From Burkholderia diffusa (GTDB taxonomy: Bacteria; Pseudomonadota; Gammaproteobacteria; Burkholderiales; Burkholderiaceae), in assembly GCF_001718315.1 (NCBI RefSeq), contig NZ_CP013364.1, forward strand, positions 434,001-498,000: a DNA stretch of 64,000 nt. Direction: 5' to 3'. The translations under genes and the position numbers were made by a program. Under the pieces are notes generated by a model, which searched no databases, was not told the origin of the DNA, and saw only the letters and a list, made by a program, of their open reading frames with translations. Positions 25,005 to 34,412 of this stretch are shown here, piece by piece. Within the stretch, counting starts at the first letter, position 1. Each line of letters starts with the position of its first letter.

Positions 25005-27194
25005 CTACCAGTTGTATTTCGCGCTCGCCAGCACCGTTCGCTCGTTGCCGAACACACATACCGCGTACGACTGGCAGCCGCTGACGTAGCGTCGGTCGAA
25101 CAGGTTCGCGACATTCAACGCAAACCGCCAGTGACGCAGGTCGTAGTGCATCGCCAGGTCATACAGCGTGGCGCTCGGCACCGTCAGCAAGTTGTCCGGC
25201 GCGCCGGCCAGCGCGCTCTGGTAGCGCACGCCGGCACCGATGCCCACGCCCGCGAGCGCGCCGCCGTGCCAGGTCCAGTCCGCCCAGAGCGACGCCATTT
25301 GTCGCGGCAGCGGCACCGACACCGGCCAGTTGTTCAACGACGCATCGTTCGCCTGCACGTTCTTGACGTCCTGGTACGCGTACGACGCGACGATCGACAA
25401 CTCGCGCGTCACCTTTCCGACCGCGCTCAGTTCGACGCCGCGCGAACGCACTTTTCCGGTCTGCATGGACGACGTGCCGGTGCGATCGAGACTCGGCGGC
25501 GTCGGCGTGACGACGTTGGTCTGATCGATCCGATAAACAGCCGCGGTGAGCATCAGGTTCCGTCCGGGCGGCTGCCAACGCAGCCCGGCCTCGGTCTGCA
25601 CGCCGCGCGTCGGTTTCGGCAAGCCGCCGCCGTACATGCGCACGCCGATCACCGGATCGAACGACGTCGAGTAGCTGGCGTAGGGCGCGAACCCCGCATC
25701 GCCCTGCCAGGTGAGCCCGATGCGTCCGGAAAACGCACTGATGTCCTGCTGCGTGCCGGTTCTGGCCACCCGGTCGTCGAAGCGCGCGCTCACGCGATCC
25801 TCCCGGCCGCCGAGCGTGAGCGTCCAGCGGTTCCAGCGGATCTGATCCTGCGCGTACGCGCCGAGCGTGTTCATGGCCGTGTACTGATCGAAACGCCCGA
25901 GCGACGTCCGGCCGGAAAAGATCGCGGCCGTCACCGGAAGATAGACCGGGTGGTACAGGTTCAGTGACGGCGCCAGCGCGAGCCACACGCTGTTGGTCGT
26001 CGTCTGCCGGTCGAATTGCAGGCCGAGCAGCAACGTGTGTTCGAGCGGGCCGGTGGCGAAGCGCGCCTGCGCACGGTTGTCGATGTCCAGCCGGCTGTAG
26101 TTCAACTGGAACAGCCCCGCGGTACGCATCATGTTGGTCGTACTGCCGGGCGCAAACCCGTTGCCGAATACCGTCGCGTCGTCCAGCGACAGTCGCGACC
26201 AGCGCACGTCCTGCTGCAGCGTCCACATCGCATCGACGCGATGTTCGAGCGCGTAGCCGAGCGACCATTGCTTCTTCCGATAGTCGTTGAACGCCGGGTC
26301 GCCCATGTAGATGTCCTGCGACAGGCGCCCGTTCGGGTTCGGCAGCACCGTGCCCGCCGCCGGCAGGAAGTTCGACGAAATGTCGCCGTGATCCTGCAGG
26401 AACGACGCGGACACCGTCAGCGACGTGTCGGCCGTCGGCCGCCAGCGGAACGACGGCGCCACCGCGACCCGCCGGTCGGCGTTCGGACCGGTCACCGCAT
26501 TGCCGTCGCGCGCGACGCCAACGAAGCGGTACGCATACTTGCCGTCCGGATCGAGGGTGTCGCCGACGTCGAGCATGGTCTGCTTGCGCGCGTCGTTGCC
26601 GATCTGCACGCCGGCTTCGCGAATGCGCTCGCCGTCGGCGAGCTTGGTGTGCGTATCGACGATCGCGCCGGGCTCACCCGCGCCGTACAGCACCGACGTC
26701 GGCCCGCGCAGCACGGCGACCGAGTCGATCGTGTACGGATCGACGCGCCAGTTCGCGATGACCGCCGTGTTCGGCGCCGGCACGCCGTCGACGTACAGCG
26801 TCGGCGTGAAGCCGCGCAATGCCGCATACCAGTCGGTGCGCGTGTCGGCGCCGAACGTCGCGAAACCCGGCACGTAGCGCAATGCCTGATTCAGGTCGGT
26901 CGCGCCTGTCATCTCGATCTGCTGCGCGGTCACAAGGTTGGTCGTCTGCGGGATTTCTGCGACAGGCGTGTCGGTCCTGGTGGCGGTGGCCGTGCGCAGC
27001 CCCACGAGCCCGAGCGACGCACAGTCGGCCTCGCCTGCCACGTCGATCTTTGGCAGCACCGCCGCCGCGTCGGCTGGCCGCACCGTCGCCGTACCGGATG
27101 CCTGCGCGTGTACACCGCCTGCGGCCGCCGCGCACAACGTCCCCCCGGCCGCGATCGCGATTGCGCGTCGCACCGAACCTGTCGCCGTTCCCAT
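25005..27194 (-). CDS. TonB-dependent siderophore-type outer-membrane receptor
   Basis: With the start at 27194 this is a 729-residue receptor with a signal peptide (IAIAAGGTLCAAAAGGVHAQ). A TonB-box-like region is followed by the plug (QTTNLVTAQQIEMTGATDLN, LRYVPGF, LRGPTSVLYGAGEPGAIVDT) and a 22-strand barrel ending in the aromatic ...TVLASAKYNW. The plug words place it with FhuA/FpvA-type ferric-siderophore receptors (TIGR01783-like). The N-terminus has no secretin-like signalling domain, so it is not expected to signal to an anti-sigma factor. No biosynthesis genes are nearby, suggesting use of foreign siderophores. Confidence 0.93.
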   Translation of the reverse strand: MGTATGSVRRAIAIAAGGTLCAAAAGGVHAQASGTATVRPADAAAVLPKIDVAGEADCASLGLVGLRTATATRTDTPVAEIPQTTNLVTAQQIEMTGATDLNQALRYVPGFATFGADTRTDWYAALRGFTPTLYVDGVPAPNTAVIANWRVDPYTIDSVAVLRGPTSVLYGAGEPGAIVDTHTKLADGERIREAGVQIGNDARKQTMLDVGDTLDPDGKYAYRFVGVARDGNAVTGPNADRRVAVAPSFRWRPTADTSLTVSASFLQDHGDISSNFLPAAGTVLPNPNGRLSQDIYMGDPAFNDYRKKQWSLGYALEHRVDAMWTLQQDVRWSRLSLDDATVFGNGFAPGSTTNMMRTAGLFQLNYSRLDIDNRAQARFATGPLEHTLLLGLQFDRQTTTNSVWLALAPSLNLYHPVYLPVTAAIFSGRTSLGRFDQYTAMNTLGAYAQDQIRWNRWTLTLGGREDRVSARFDDRVARTGTQQDISAFSGRIGLTWQGDAGFAPYASYSTSFDPVIGVRMYGGGLPKPTRGVQTEAGLRWQPPGRNLMLTAAVYRIDQTNVVTPTPPSLDRTGTSSMQTGKVRSRGVELSAVGKVTRELSIVASYAYQDVKNVQANDASLNNWPVSVPLPRQMASLWADWTWHGGALAGVGIGAGVRYQSALAGAPDNLLTVPSATLYDLAMHYDLRHWRFALNVANLFDRRYVSGCQSYAVCVFGNERTVLASAKYNW

Positions 27195-28025
27195 CGTTTC
27201 GATACTCTCCGTCGTCCCGCCGCGGCCCCGCCGCCGCGTGGTGCTGCCTGCCGCGCACGAATCGGTGCGCGTCGATCGATTGCGTCGTTTTCGAGCGCGT
27301 GAATGATATCGCCGCACATTGCGCGGTCCTTATAAAAATGCATGCGGCCGCGATCCCGGTGTCGCGGACGCATGAGCGTTCACCATGTCCCGTACAGCCG
27401 CCCGTGTCGCGCGCGTTCAACGGAGAACGCGACGACCGCACGCCGTGCAATCCGTGCGCTTGACGCGCAGACCTGTCCGATCATATTGGCGACGTCGACG
27501 CGGCAACCGTCATTGCCGCCATGCCCGCGCATGCCTGGAGCGACTGACCCGCACCGCGCGTCGTTCGAACCGTTCCTCCAGGTCCGCATTCCTGCGCGTC
27601 ATCGCGCCGTTCCCCGGTTCTTCTCGTTCGTCGAACGATACCGATGCGGCTTCAACGGCATGCGCTTGTCGCTGCCTCCGGCCTGGAAAGCGGTCTGAAA
27701 CATCGCACCATGTCATATGTCGTGCGACAACTATGTGAAATGGTGGGAATCCATCGTTTTGGATGTCTGAAAAGCCTGCGGCCCGACCGCCGGTGACGAT
27801 CATATCTCGCAAACGTATCAATCGCCATTTTTTGGCGACACTATTAGCATGTTAATCAACGAATCCACTGCAATCGGCTTCCGAAAAATAGATCGCCCCC
27901 AAACGCCAGTTCATGGTCGAAAACGCTGATCCTTCCAGTACAATCCGCATCGTCATGCGATGACTGATTTCAAAATGGCGCTGTCTCTTTTCAGCTGAGT
28001 CCGATCAAGGAAGGACGCACACGAC
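27195..28025. other. 831-base divergent intergenic region
   Basis: It separates the TonB receptor from the alginate-lyase-like gene. No coding frame is supported. The 27700-27990 half is lower in GC and holds a small perfect hairpin (TCGCCA, loop TTTTT, TGGCGA) at 27822-27838. GAATGATATCG at 27300 is only a weak match to a Fur box. AAGGAAGG just before 28026 is the ribosome-binding site of the next gene. Confidence 0.45.
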
Positions 28026-30239
28026 ATGAACGACCCGCGGCTTCGGCCTGAATCCGGCGCGCGCATTTCCCGGCGCACCTTCCTTTACAGCATCGGCGCG
28101 CTCGCGCTTTCCGCTTGCGGCGGCACGGGAGCGAGCGAAAGCGTCGCCGGCACCACGGCCGCCGCGACCGGCAACCGTGCGCTCGCGCGCGTGGCCACCG
28201 GCACCACGGCCATCGCCACGAATGACGCGTTCGCGCATCCGGGCCTGCTGCACGCCCAAGCCGATTTCGAGCGGATCGCGCAGAAAGTGGCGGCCGCCGC
28301 ATCGCCATGGCGCGAAGGCTGGAACACGCTGATCGCGAACGGGCATGCGCAGTTGTCTTGGTCGCCGCGCCCGCAAGCCGTCGTCACGCGCGGCGGCACC
28401 GGCTCGCAGAACTACCCGGTGCTGTACAAGGACATCGCGGCCGCGTATGCGTGCGCGCTGCGCTGGCGGATCTCGGGCGACACCGCGTATGCGGACAAGG
28501 CCGTGCAGATCATGAATGCGTGGTCGTCGACGCTGCAGAACCTCGCCGGCGACTCGAACGTCGACCTGGCGGCCGGCCTCTACGGCTACGAATTCGCGAA
28601 CGCCGGCGAGATCATGCGCACCTACCACGGCTGGGCCGCCGCCGACTTCGCCGCTTTCCAGACGATGATGGCCGGCAAGTTCTACCCGATCAACGCCGAT
28701 TTCCTGAACCGCCACAACAACACCGACATCACGCACTACTGGGCGAACTGGGATTTGTGCAACATCGCGTCGATCATGGCGATCGGCGTGCTGTGCGACG
28801 ATCACGCGAAGTTCGACGAAGCCGTCAACTACTTCATCGACGGGCCAGGCAACGGCGCGATCGCGCAAGCCGTGTACTACGTGCATCCCGGTCATCTCGG
28901 CCAATGGCAGGAGTCGGGCCGCGACCAGGGGCACAACACGCTCGGCATCGCGCTCGGCGGTGCGATCTGCGAAATGGCGTGGAACCAGGGCATCGACCTG
29001 TACGGGCACGACAACAACCGTTTCCTCGCGGGTGCCGAATATGTCGCGAAGGCGAATCTCGTGCAGCCGGACGGCACGTTCCTTCCGGTGCCGTACGTGC
29101 CGTATGCGAACGCCGATGTCACGCAGGCGCATTTCTCGAGCGCCAGCCAGGGAACGATCCGTCCGTGCTGGGCGCTCGTCTACAACCATTACGTGAACCG
29201 CAAGGGGCTGTCCGCGCCGTGGTCCGCGAAGTTCGCGCGCGCGATCCAGCCCGAAGGCGGCGGCGGCAACTACGGCGAAACGAGTGGCGGATACGATCAG
29301 CTCGGCTACGGCACGCTGACATGCACGCGCGACCCCGTTGCGCCCGCAACGGCACCGAGCGGGCTGACCGCGTGGCCGGCCGCCGGACAGGTCGTGTTGT
29401 CGTGGTGGGGCGTCGCGAACGCCGCCAGCTACAACGTGAAGCGCGCCGCCACGACGGGCGGGCCGTACAAGACCGTGGCAAGCGGCATCGTCGATCCGCT
29501 CACCTACACGGACACGCCCGCGCAAGGCATCTGGTACTACGTCATCAGTGCGCAGACCGCATCGGGCGAATCCGCGAATTCGGCGGAAGTCACTGCGTCG
29601 ACAGCGCTGCAACTGCATACGATGCTGACCTTCGACGAGACGAACGGCACGACCGCCGCGGACGCGTCCGGCAACGGCCATGCGGGCACGCTCGTCGGCG
29701 GCACATCACGCGTGTCCGGGAAGACCGGCAACGCGGTGTCGCTTGACGGCGCCAGTGGCTACGTCGCGCTGCCGAACGACATCGTCGCCGACGTGTCGGA
29801 TTTCACGATCGCGGCGTGGGTCAACTGGCGCGGCGGACAGACGTGGGCGCGCATCTTCGATTTCGGTTCGGGCACCGGACGTTATCTGTTCGTCACGCCG
29901 AAAAGCGCGCGCGGGACGATGCGCTTCGCTATCACCACCAACGGCGGGCATGGCGAGCGCACGATCGACGGCAACACCGCACTGCCGGCCGGGCAATGGG
30001 CGCACGTCGCGGTCACGCTCTCCGCAACGACCGCAACGCTCTATCTGGACGGCAATGCAATCGGCTCGGCGAGCGACGTCATCTTCGCGCCATGGCGCAT
30101 TGGCAAAACCGCGCAGAACTGGATCGGACGCTCGCAATATCCGGGCGATCCGTTCTTCAACGGCGGGATCGACGAGTTCCGCATCCATCGCGGCGCGATG
30201 TCGGCCGACCAGGTGAAGGCGCTGGCTCAGCGCGCGTGA
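28026..30239 (+). CDS. Tat-exported alginate-lyase-like lipoprotein with Fn3 and LamG domains
   Basis: A 737-residue protein. The N-terminus has a twin-Arg motif (SRRTFL, 15-20) and a lipobox ending at Cys31 (LALSAC). The catalytic part (about 70-440) resembles the alginate-lyase/heparinase all-alpha fold: AFAHPGLLHAQADFERIAQK, YGYEFANAGEIMRTY, RHNNTDITHYWANWD and GQWQESGRDQGHNTLGI, with the His/Arg/Tyr-type residues of that family. A fibronectin-III module (about 440-530) and a C-terminal LamG/concanavalin-like module (about 540-730) follow. It probably cleaves a uronic-acid polysaccharide at the cell surface; the substrate is unknown. Confidence 0.85.
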   Translation: MNDPRLRPESGARISRRTFLYSIGALALSACGGTGASESVAGTTAAATGNRALARVATGTTAIATNDAFAHPGLLHAQADFERIAQKVAAAASPWREGWNTLIANGHAQLSWSPRPQAVVTRGGTGSQNYPVLYKDIAAAYACALRWRISGDTAYADKAVQIMNAWSSTLQNLAGDSNVDLAAGLYGYEFANAGEIMRTYHGWAAADFAAFQTMMAGKFYPINADFLNRHNNTDITHYWANWDLCNIASIMAIGVLCDDHAKFDEAVNYFIDGPGNGAIAQAVYYVHPGHLGQWQESGRDQGHNTLGIALGGAICEMAWNQGIDLYGHDNNRFLAGAEYVAKANLVQPDGTFLPVPYVPYANADVTQAHFSSASQGTIRPCWALVYNHYVNRKGLSAPWSAKFARAIQPEGGGGNYGETSGGYDQLGYGTLTCTRDPVAPATAPSGLTAWPAAGQVVLSWWGVANAASYNVKRAATTGGPYKTVASGIVDPLTYTDTPAQGIWYYVISAQTASGESANSAEVTASTALQLHTMLTFDETNGTTAADASGNGHAGTLVGGTSRVSGKTGNAVSLDGASGYVALPNDIVADVSDFTIAAWVNWRGGQTWARIFDFGSGTGRYLFVTPKSARGTMRFAITTNGGHGERTIDGNTALPAGQWAHVAVTLSATTATLYLDGNAIGSASDVIFAPWRIGKTAQNWIGRSQYPGDPFFNGGIDEFRIHRGAMSADQVKALAQRA

Positions 30240-30262
30240 TGCGTGCCGGGTTCCCGAATGCG

Positions 30263-30303
30263 TGTCGCGGCGGACCGCGCGTCCGCTGTCCGCCGCCGCG
30301 ACA
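30263..30303. terminator. GC-rich stem-loop between convergent genes
   Basis: Arms TGTCGCGGCGGAC (30263-30275) and GTCCGCCGCCGCGACA (30288-30303) pair with a 3-base bulge. An alternative nested dyad GCGGAC-CGCGC-GTCCGC lies at 30270-30286. It sits between the stop codons of two converging genes, which suits a bidirectional terminator, although no T-run follows. Confidence 0.5.
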
Positions 30304-30315
30304 TCGCGCACGCGC

Positions 30316-31512
30316 TCACGGCGACCGGTTGAAATAATGCCGGGCCAACGCGACCCAATACCGGACCCCGGCCGGAATGATGTCGTCGTTGAAATCGTAT
30401 TTCGGGTGATGCAGCGCCGGGGCGGCCGTTCCGGCCGGCGCGTTGCCGATCAGCACATAAGCACCGGGGCGCTCCTCGAGCATGAAGCCGAAGTCCTCGG
30501 AGGTCATGTTCGGCGGCACGTTCGCGTAAAGGCGTGCGTCGCCGAAGGTGTCGCGAATCACCGCTTCGCAGAGCGCGGTCTCGGCCGGCGTGTTGACCGT
30601 CGCCGGGTAGTACTGAAAGAACTCGACGTCGACTTGCGCGCCATGCGCGCGGGCAAGCGCCTCGCACACTAGCCGGACGTCGCGCTGCAACTGTTGCTGC
30701 AATGCCGACGACAGCGTGCGAATCGTGCCGCGCAGCTCGGCGCTGTCCGGAATGACGTTGTCGGTCGTTCCCGCATGGAACATGCAGACGGAAATGACGG
30801 CCGGGTCCACGGGATCCTTGTGCCGCGCGGCGATGGTCTGACACTGCAGCACCATCGAACAGGCGAGCGGGACGGGGTCGATGCCCAGGTGCGGCTGCGC
30901 CGCATGCGCGCCCTTGCCGGTTACCGTGATCCTGAACCGAGAGCCCGCTGCCATGATGGGCCCGGTGCGCAACCCGAAATGCCCGGCCGGCAAGCCGGGC
31001 CAGTTGTGCATGCCGAATACCGCCTCCGCCGGGCATTGCTCGAACAGCCCGTCGTCGATCATCTTCCGCGCGCCCGCGCCGCCCTCTTCGCCGGGCTGAA
31101 ATACGAAATGAACCGTGCCCGGCAACTGCGGCAGCGCTTTCAGCACGCGCGCGGCGCCGAGCAACATGACGGTATGTCCGTCATGCCCGCACGCATGCAT
31201 GATCCCTTGCGCGCTGGATGCGTGCGCGAAGTCATTGGCTTCCTGGATCGGAAGCGCATCCAGATCCGCACGGAGCACGATTCCACGCCCCGGGTCCGCG
31301 CCGGGCAGGCTCGCGACGACGCCCGTGCCGCCCAGCCCGCGCGTCACCGCATAGCCGAGATCTTCGAGCTCACGGGCAACGACGTCGGCCGTCCGGTGTT
31401 CCTCGAATCGCAACTCGGGATGCGCATGCAGGTCGCGACGCAAGGTCGCCCAGTGCGCGTGATGCGTTTCCAATGACGTCTCGGGGATGATGGGGTTTTT
31501 CAATTTCGACAC
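30316..31512 (-). CDS. M20-family amidohydrolase (hippurate hydrolase/aminoacylase-like)
   Basis: About 398 residues from a GTG at 31512. A TTG at 31557 overlapping the upstream stop codon is the alternative. Metal ligands and catalytic motifs of the M20D subfamily are present: RRDLHAHPELRFEEHRTAD, MHACGHDGHTVMLLGAA, FVFQPGEEGGAGA and the dimerisation segment with GKGAHAAQPHLGIDPV. The enzymes remove acyl groups from N-acyl amino acids with two metal ions in the cytoplasm. As the last gene of the leftward cluster it could release the amino acid or amine that the oxidases then degrade. Confidence 0.88.
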   Translation of the reverse strand: MSKLKNPIIPETSLETHHAHWATLRRDLHAHPELRFEEHRTADVVARELEDLGYAVTRGLGGTGVVASLPGADPGRGIVLRADLDALPIQEANDFAHASSAQGIMHACGHDGHTVMLLGAARVLKALPQLPGTVHFVFQPGEEGGAGARKMIDDGLFEQCPAEAVFGMHNWPGLPAGHFGLRTGPIMAAGSRFRITVTGKGAHAAQPHLGIDPVPLACSMVLQCQTIAARHKDPVDPAVISVCMFHAGTTDNVIPDSAELRGTIRTLSSALQQQLQRDVRLVCEALARAHGAQVDVEFFQYYPATVNTPAETALCEAVIRDTFGDARLYANVPPNMTSEDFGFMLEERPGAYVLIGNAPAGTAAPALHHPKYDFNDDIIPAGVRYWVALARHYFNRSP

Positions 31513-31553
31513 CCTCGCAAGGCAAACCGGTTCAAGTCGGGACTGCGGCCGCG

Positions 31554-33023
31554 TCAATCATGAAACCCGAGAATCGACTTGACCTCCATGTACTCTTCCA
31601 TCCCTTCGATCCCGTACTCGCGGCCGTTGCCCGACTGCTTGTACCCGCCGAACGGCGCCTGAGGGTCCCATGCCGGGTAGTTCAGGTGTACCTGCCCCGA
31701 CCGGATGCGCGCTGCCACCGCACGCACGCGCTCCATGTCCGTGCCCTGCACATGCGCGCCAAGCCCGTAGACCGTATCGTTCGCGATGGCGACCGCTTCG
31801 TCGACGGTGTCGTAAGGCAGGATCGCGAGGACCGGGCCGAAGATCTCCTGCTGCGCGATCGCCATGTCGGTGCGGACGTCGGAAAAGATCGTCGGCCGCA
31901 CGTAGAACCCCCGGTCGAATCCCGCCGGCCGCCCGGGGCCGCCGGCGATCAGCTTCGCCCGTTCGTCGATGCCCGCATCGATCATTTGCGCGACCCGGCC
32001 GAACTGCGCGCGATTGGCCAGCGGGCCATGCGTCGTCGACTCGGCGAACGGATCGCCGACGACCATTCGCTCCATTGCCGCGACGGCCAGCGCCTCGACA
32101 TTGCCCAGCACGCCACGCGGCACGATCAACCGGGTCGGCGCGCTGCACGACTGGCCCATGTTCCGGAACGCGGCGGCAACGCCCGGCGCGATGGCGCGCG
32201 ACAGGTCCGCATCGGGCAACACGACGTTCGGCGATTTGCCGCCAAGCTCCTGCGCGACGCGCTTGACGGTCGGCGCCGCCGCCTGCGCGACCAGCACGCC
32301 GGCACGCGTCGAGCCAGTGATCGAAACCATGTCGACTTCCGCGTGCGACGCGAGCGACGCGCCCACCTCCGTTCCGCTGCCGCTCACCAGGTTGAACACG
32401 CCCGCAGGCACACCCGCATCGGCGATCACTTCCGCGAACAGCAACGCGCTGAGCGGCGACAGCTCGCTGGGTTTCAGCACCACCGTGCAGCCCGCCGCCA
32501 GTGCCGGGCCGACCTTCGCCGTGATCTGATAGATCGGCCAGTTCCACGGCGTGATCAGCGCGCAAACACCGATCGGCTCGCGCACGATCGCGGTCGTCCC
32601 GCGCCGGGTGCGAAACGGATAGCTGGCCAGATTGTCGCGCGCGACGCGAATATGTTCGGCCGCAAGCGGCACATGCGCGGTGCGTGCATAGCCGATCGGC
32701 GCGCCCATTTCCATCGCGAGCGCCATGGCGAATCGTTCGGCACGCGCCAGGATCAGCATGTGCACGCGGTCGAGGAGCACCGCGCGTTCTTGCGGCGACG
32801 TCGCGGACCAGCGTTCGAACGCATTGCGCGCGGCCTGCACCGCACGGTCGGCGTCGCGCGCGTTGCCGAGCGGGATGTCGCACAGCACGTCTTCGGTGGA
32901 CGGGCAGACGACCGCGAAACGGTCGCCGCCGTCCGGCAAAACCCAGTCGCCGTCGATGAAGAAGCGATCGAGCCTGCCGGCTTCCATCAGACGACGAACC
33001 GGTGAATCGGTGGGTGAATTCAT
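31554..33023 (-). CDS. NAD(P)-dependent aldehyde dehydrogenase
   Basis: With the start at 33023 this has 489 residues. The ALDH superfamily motifs are complete: PWNWPIYQITAKVGPALAAG, KPSELSPLSA, the Glu-containing VAQELGGKSPNVV, the catalytic Cys in GQSCSAPTRL, and QQEIFGPVLAILPY near the C-terminus. The substrate is probably an aldehyde produced by the flavin oxidases or the aminotransferase of this locus. It follows the DAO-like gene by about 60 bases and precedes the M20 gene, suggesting one operon. Confidence 0.93.
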   Translation of the reverse strand: MNSPTDSPVRRLMEAGRLDRFFIDGDWVLPDGGDRFAVVCPSTEDVLCDIPLGNARDADRAVQAARNAFERWSATSPQERAVLLDRVHMLILARAERFAMALAMEMGAPIGYARTAHVPLAAEHIRVARDNLASYPFRTRRGTTAIVREPIGVCALITPWNWPIYQITAKVGPALAAGCTVVLKPSELSPLSALLFAEVIADAGVPAGVFNLVSGSGTEVGASLASHAEVDMVSITGSTRAGVLVAQAAAPTVKRVAQELGGKSPNVVLPDADLSRAIAPGVAAAFRNMGQSCSAPTRLIVPRGVLGNVEALAVAAMERMVVGDPFAESTTHGPLANRAQFGRVAQMIDAGIDERAKLIAGGPGRPAGFDRGFYVRPTIFSDVRTDMAIAQQEIFGPVLAILPYDTVDEAVAIANDTVYGLGAHVQGTDMERVRAVAARIRSGQVHLNYPAWDPQAPFGGYKQSGNGREYGIEGMEEYMEVKSILGFHD

Positions 33024-33084
33024 TACGGGATGTCCTTGAGTCGATGCCATGCGCCCGCCAGCGGCCGAAGCCGCGGTGTGCCGA

Positions 33085-34410
33085 CTAGAAATCGGCGACC
33101 TTGCCCCATGCGGAATCGCCGAACCGGCTCGGCCGATACGGTATCGGGTCCACGATCGGTTGCGCACCCGTGGCGAGATCCGCGATCAGGTGACCGGCGC
33201 CGGGGCCGATGCCGAAGCCGTGACCGGAAAAGCCTGCCGCGAGGATCAACCCCGGCACGCCCGGCACTTCGCCGATACCCGGCACGCCGTCCGGCGTGCT
33301 GTCGACGAATCCGGCCCATGCATGCGTGATCGTCGATTCGCGCAGTTCCGGGAGCAATTCGACGGCACGGCGGTACGTTTCGGCGACCGTCGGCATGTCC
33401 GGCTTCGGATCCAGGATGCGCACCGCCTCCATTGGCGTCGGCGCATCGAGCCGCCATCGCTTCAGCGTTTCGTGTCCGCCGCGCATCCCTTCGAGACCGC
33501 CCGGCAGAAGATTGCGCCAGCGCTTCGCGAACATCGGCACGAACTGCGGCGCGAATCGCAGGAACTGCGGCGTCACGTCCACGCGTGCGCGGCCGCTGAT
33601 GGCCAGTGCATAGCGCCCGTCGCCGCGGCGCGTCACGGACACGCCGGACGTATACAGTGCATCCGGCAAGCGCTGTTCGATGGGCGACACGCTCAGGATC
33701 GACTGGCGGATCGACGCCTGCGGAAACCGGATGCCGAGCTGACGGCAAAACGACGACGCCCACGCGCCGCCGGCGAGCACGACCGTCCTGGTCCGGATCA
33801 CGCCGGCTTCCGTGACGACACCGCCGACGCGCCCGCCCTCCAGCTCGATGCCGCGCGCCGCGCAGTGCTGGTTGACGCTGCCGCCGAGCTTCATCAACGC
33901 GGCCGCCACGGCCGGCGCGGCTTTCCCCGGGTCGGCCGTGCCATCGCTCGGCGAGAACACACCGCCCTTCCACGGTCGCCCGGTCGCGTGCCCGCGCTCG
34001 CCGGCCTGCTTGCTGTCGAGCATGTACGTCGTTACACCCGCCGTCTTCGCGAATTCGCCCCAGCTGGCCCAGCGTGCCAGCTCGGCCTCGTCATTGCTCA
34101 GATACAGCAGCCCGCAACGATGGAAGCCCGTGTCTTCGCCGGATTCGGCGGCGAATCGTTCCCACAGATCGATGCTCTTGCTCGCCATCGGCAATTCGCG
34201 TTCGTCGCGGTTCTGCTGCCGGCACCAGCCCCAGTTGCGGCTCGACTGCTCGGCCCCGATTCGGCCCTTCTCGACCAGCGCGACCGACACCCCGCGCCGG
34301 GCCAGGTAATAAGCGGTGAAGACGCCGATGATGCCGCCGCCGATCACGACGACGTCGGCCGAGGCCGGCGGCGAGGATGGTGTTTCGATATGGCGCAACG
34401 GAGGGGACAT
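33085..34410 (-). CDS. FAD-dependent amino-acid oxidase/dehydrogenase (DAO family)
   Basis: 441 residues from the ATG at 34410. The Rossmann dinucleotide fold opens with ADVVVIGGGIIGVFTAYYLA, followed by the RRGVSVALVEKG strand. SRNWGWCRQQNRDERELPM and the late GLILAAGFSGHGFGIGPGAG complete the FAD site. This is the DAO/glycine-oxidase/D-amino-acid-dehydrogenase superfamily. Physiological substrates could be D-amino acids, N-methyl amino acids or opines. Its ATG is three bases from the stop codon of the bicupin gene, so the two are translationally coupled. Confidence 0.9.
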   Translation of the reverse strand: MSPPLRHIETPSSPPASADVVVIGGGIIGVFTAYYLARRGVSVALVEKGRIGAEQSSRNWGWCRQQNRDERELPMASKSIDLWERFAAESGEDTGFHRCGLLYLSNDEAELARWASWGEFAKTAGVTTYMLDSKQAGERGHATGRPWKGGVFSPSDGTADPGKAAPAVAAALMKLGGSVNQHCAARGIELEGGRVGGVVTEAGVIRTRTVVLAGGAWASSFCRQLGIRFPQASIRQSILSVSPIEQRLPDALYTSGVSVTRRGDGRYALAISGRARVDVTPQFLRFAPQFVPMFAKRWRNLLPGGLEGMRGGHETLKRWRLDAPTPMEAVRILDPKPDMPTVAETYRRAVELLPELRESTITHAWAGFVDSTPDGVPGIGEVPGVPGLILAAGFSGHGFGIGPGAGHLIADLATGAQPIVDPIPYRPSRFGDSAWGKVADF

Positions 34411-34412
34411 AT

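Noticed and set aside
27299-27315. Fur box upstream of the TonB receptor
   Set aside because: GAATGATATCG matches only part of the consensus and no second overlapping site is present.
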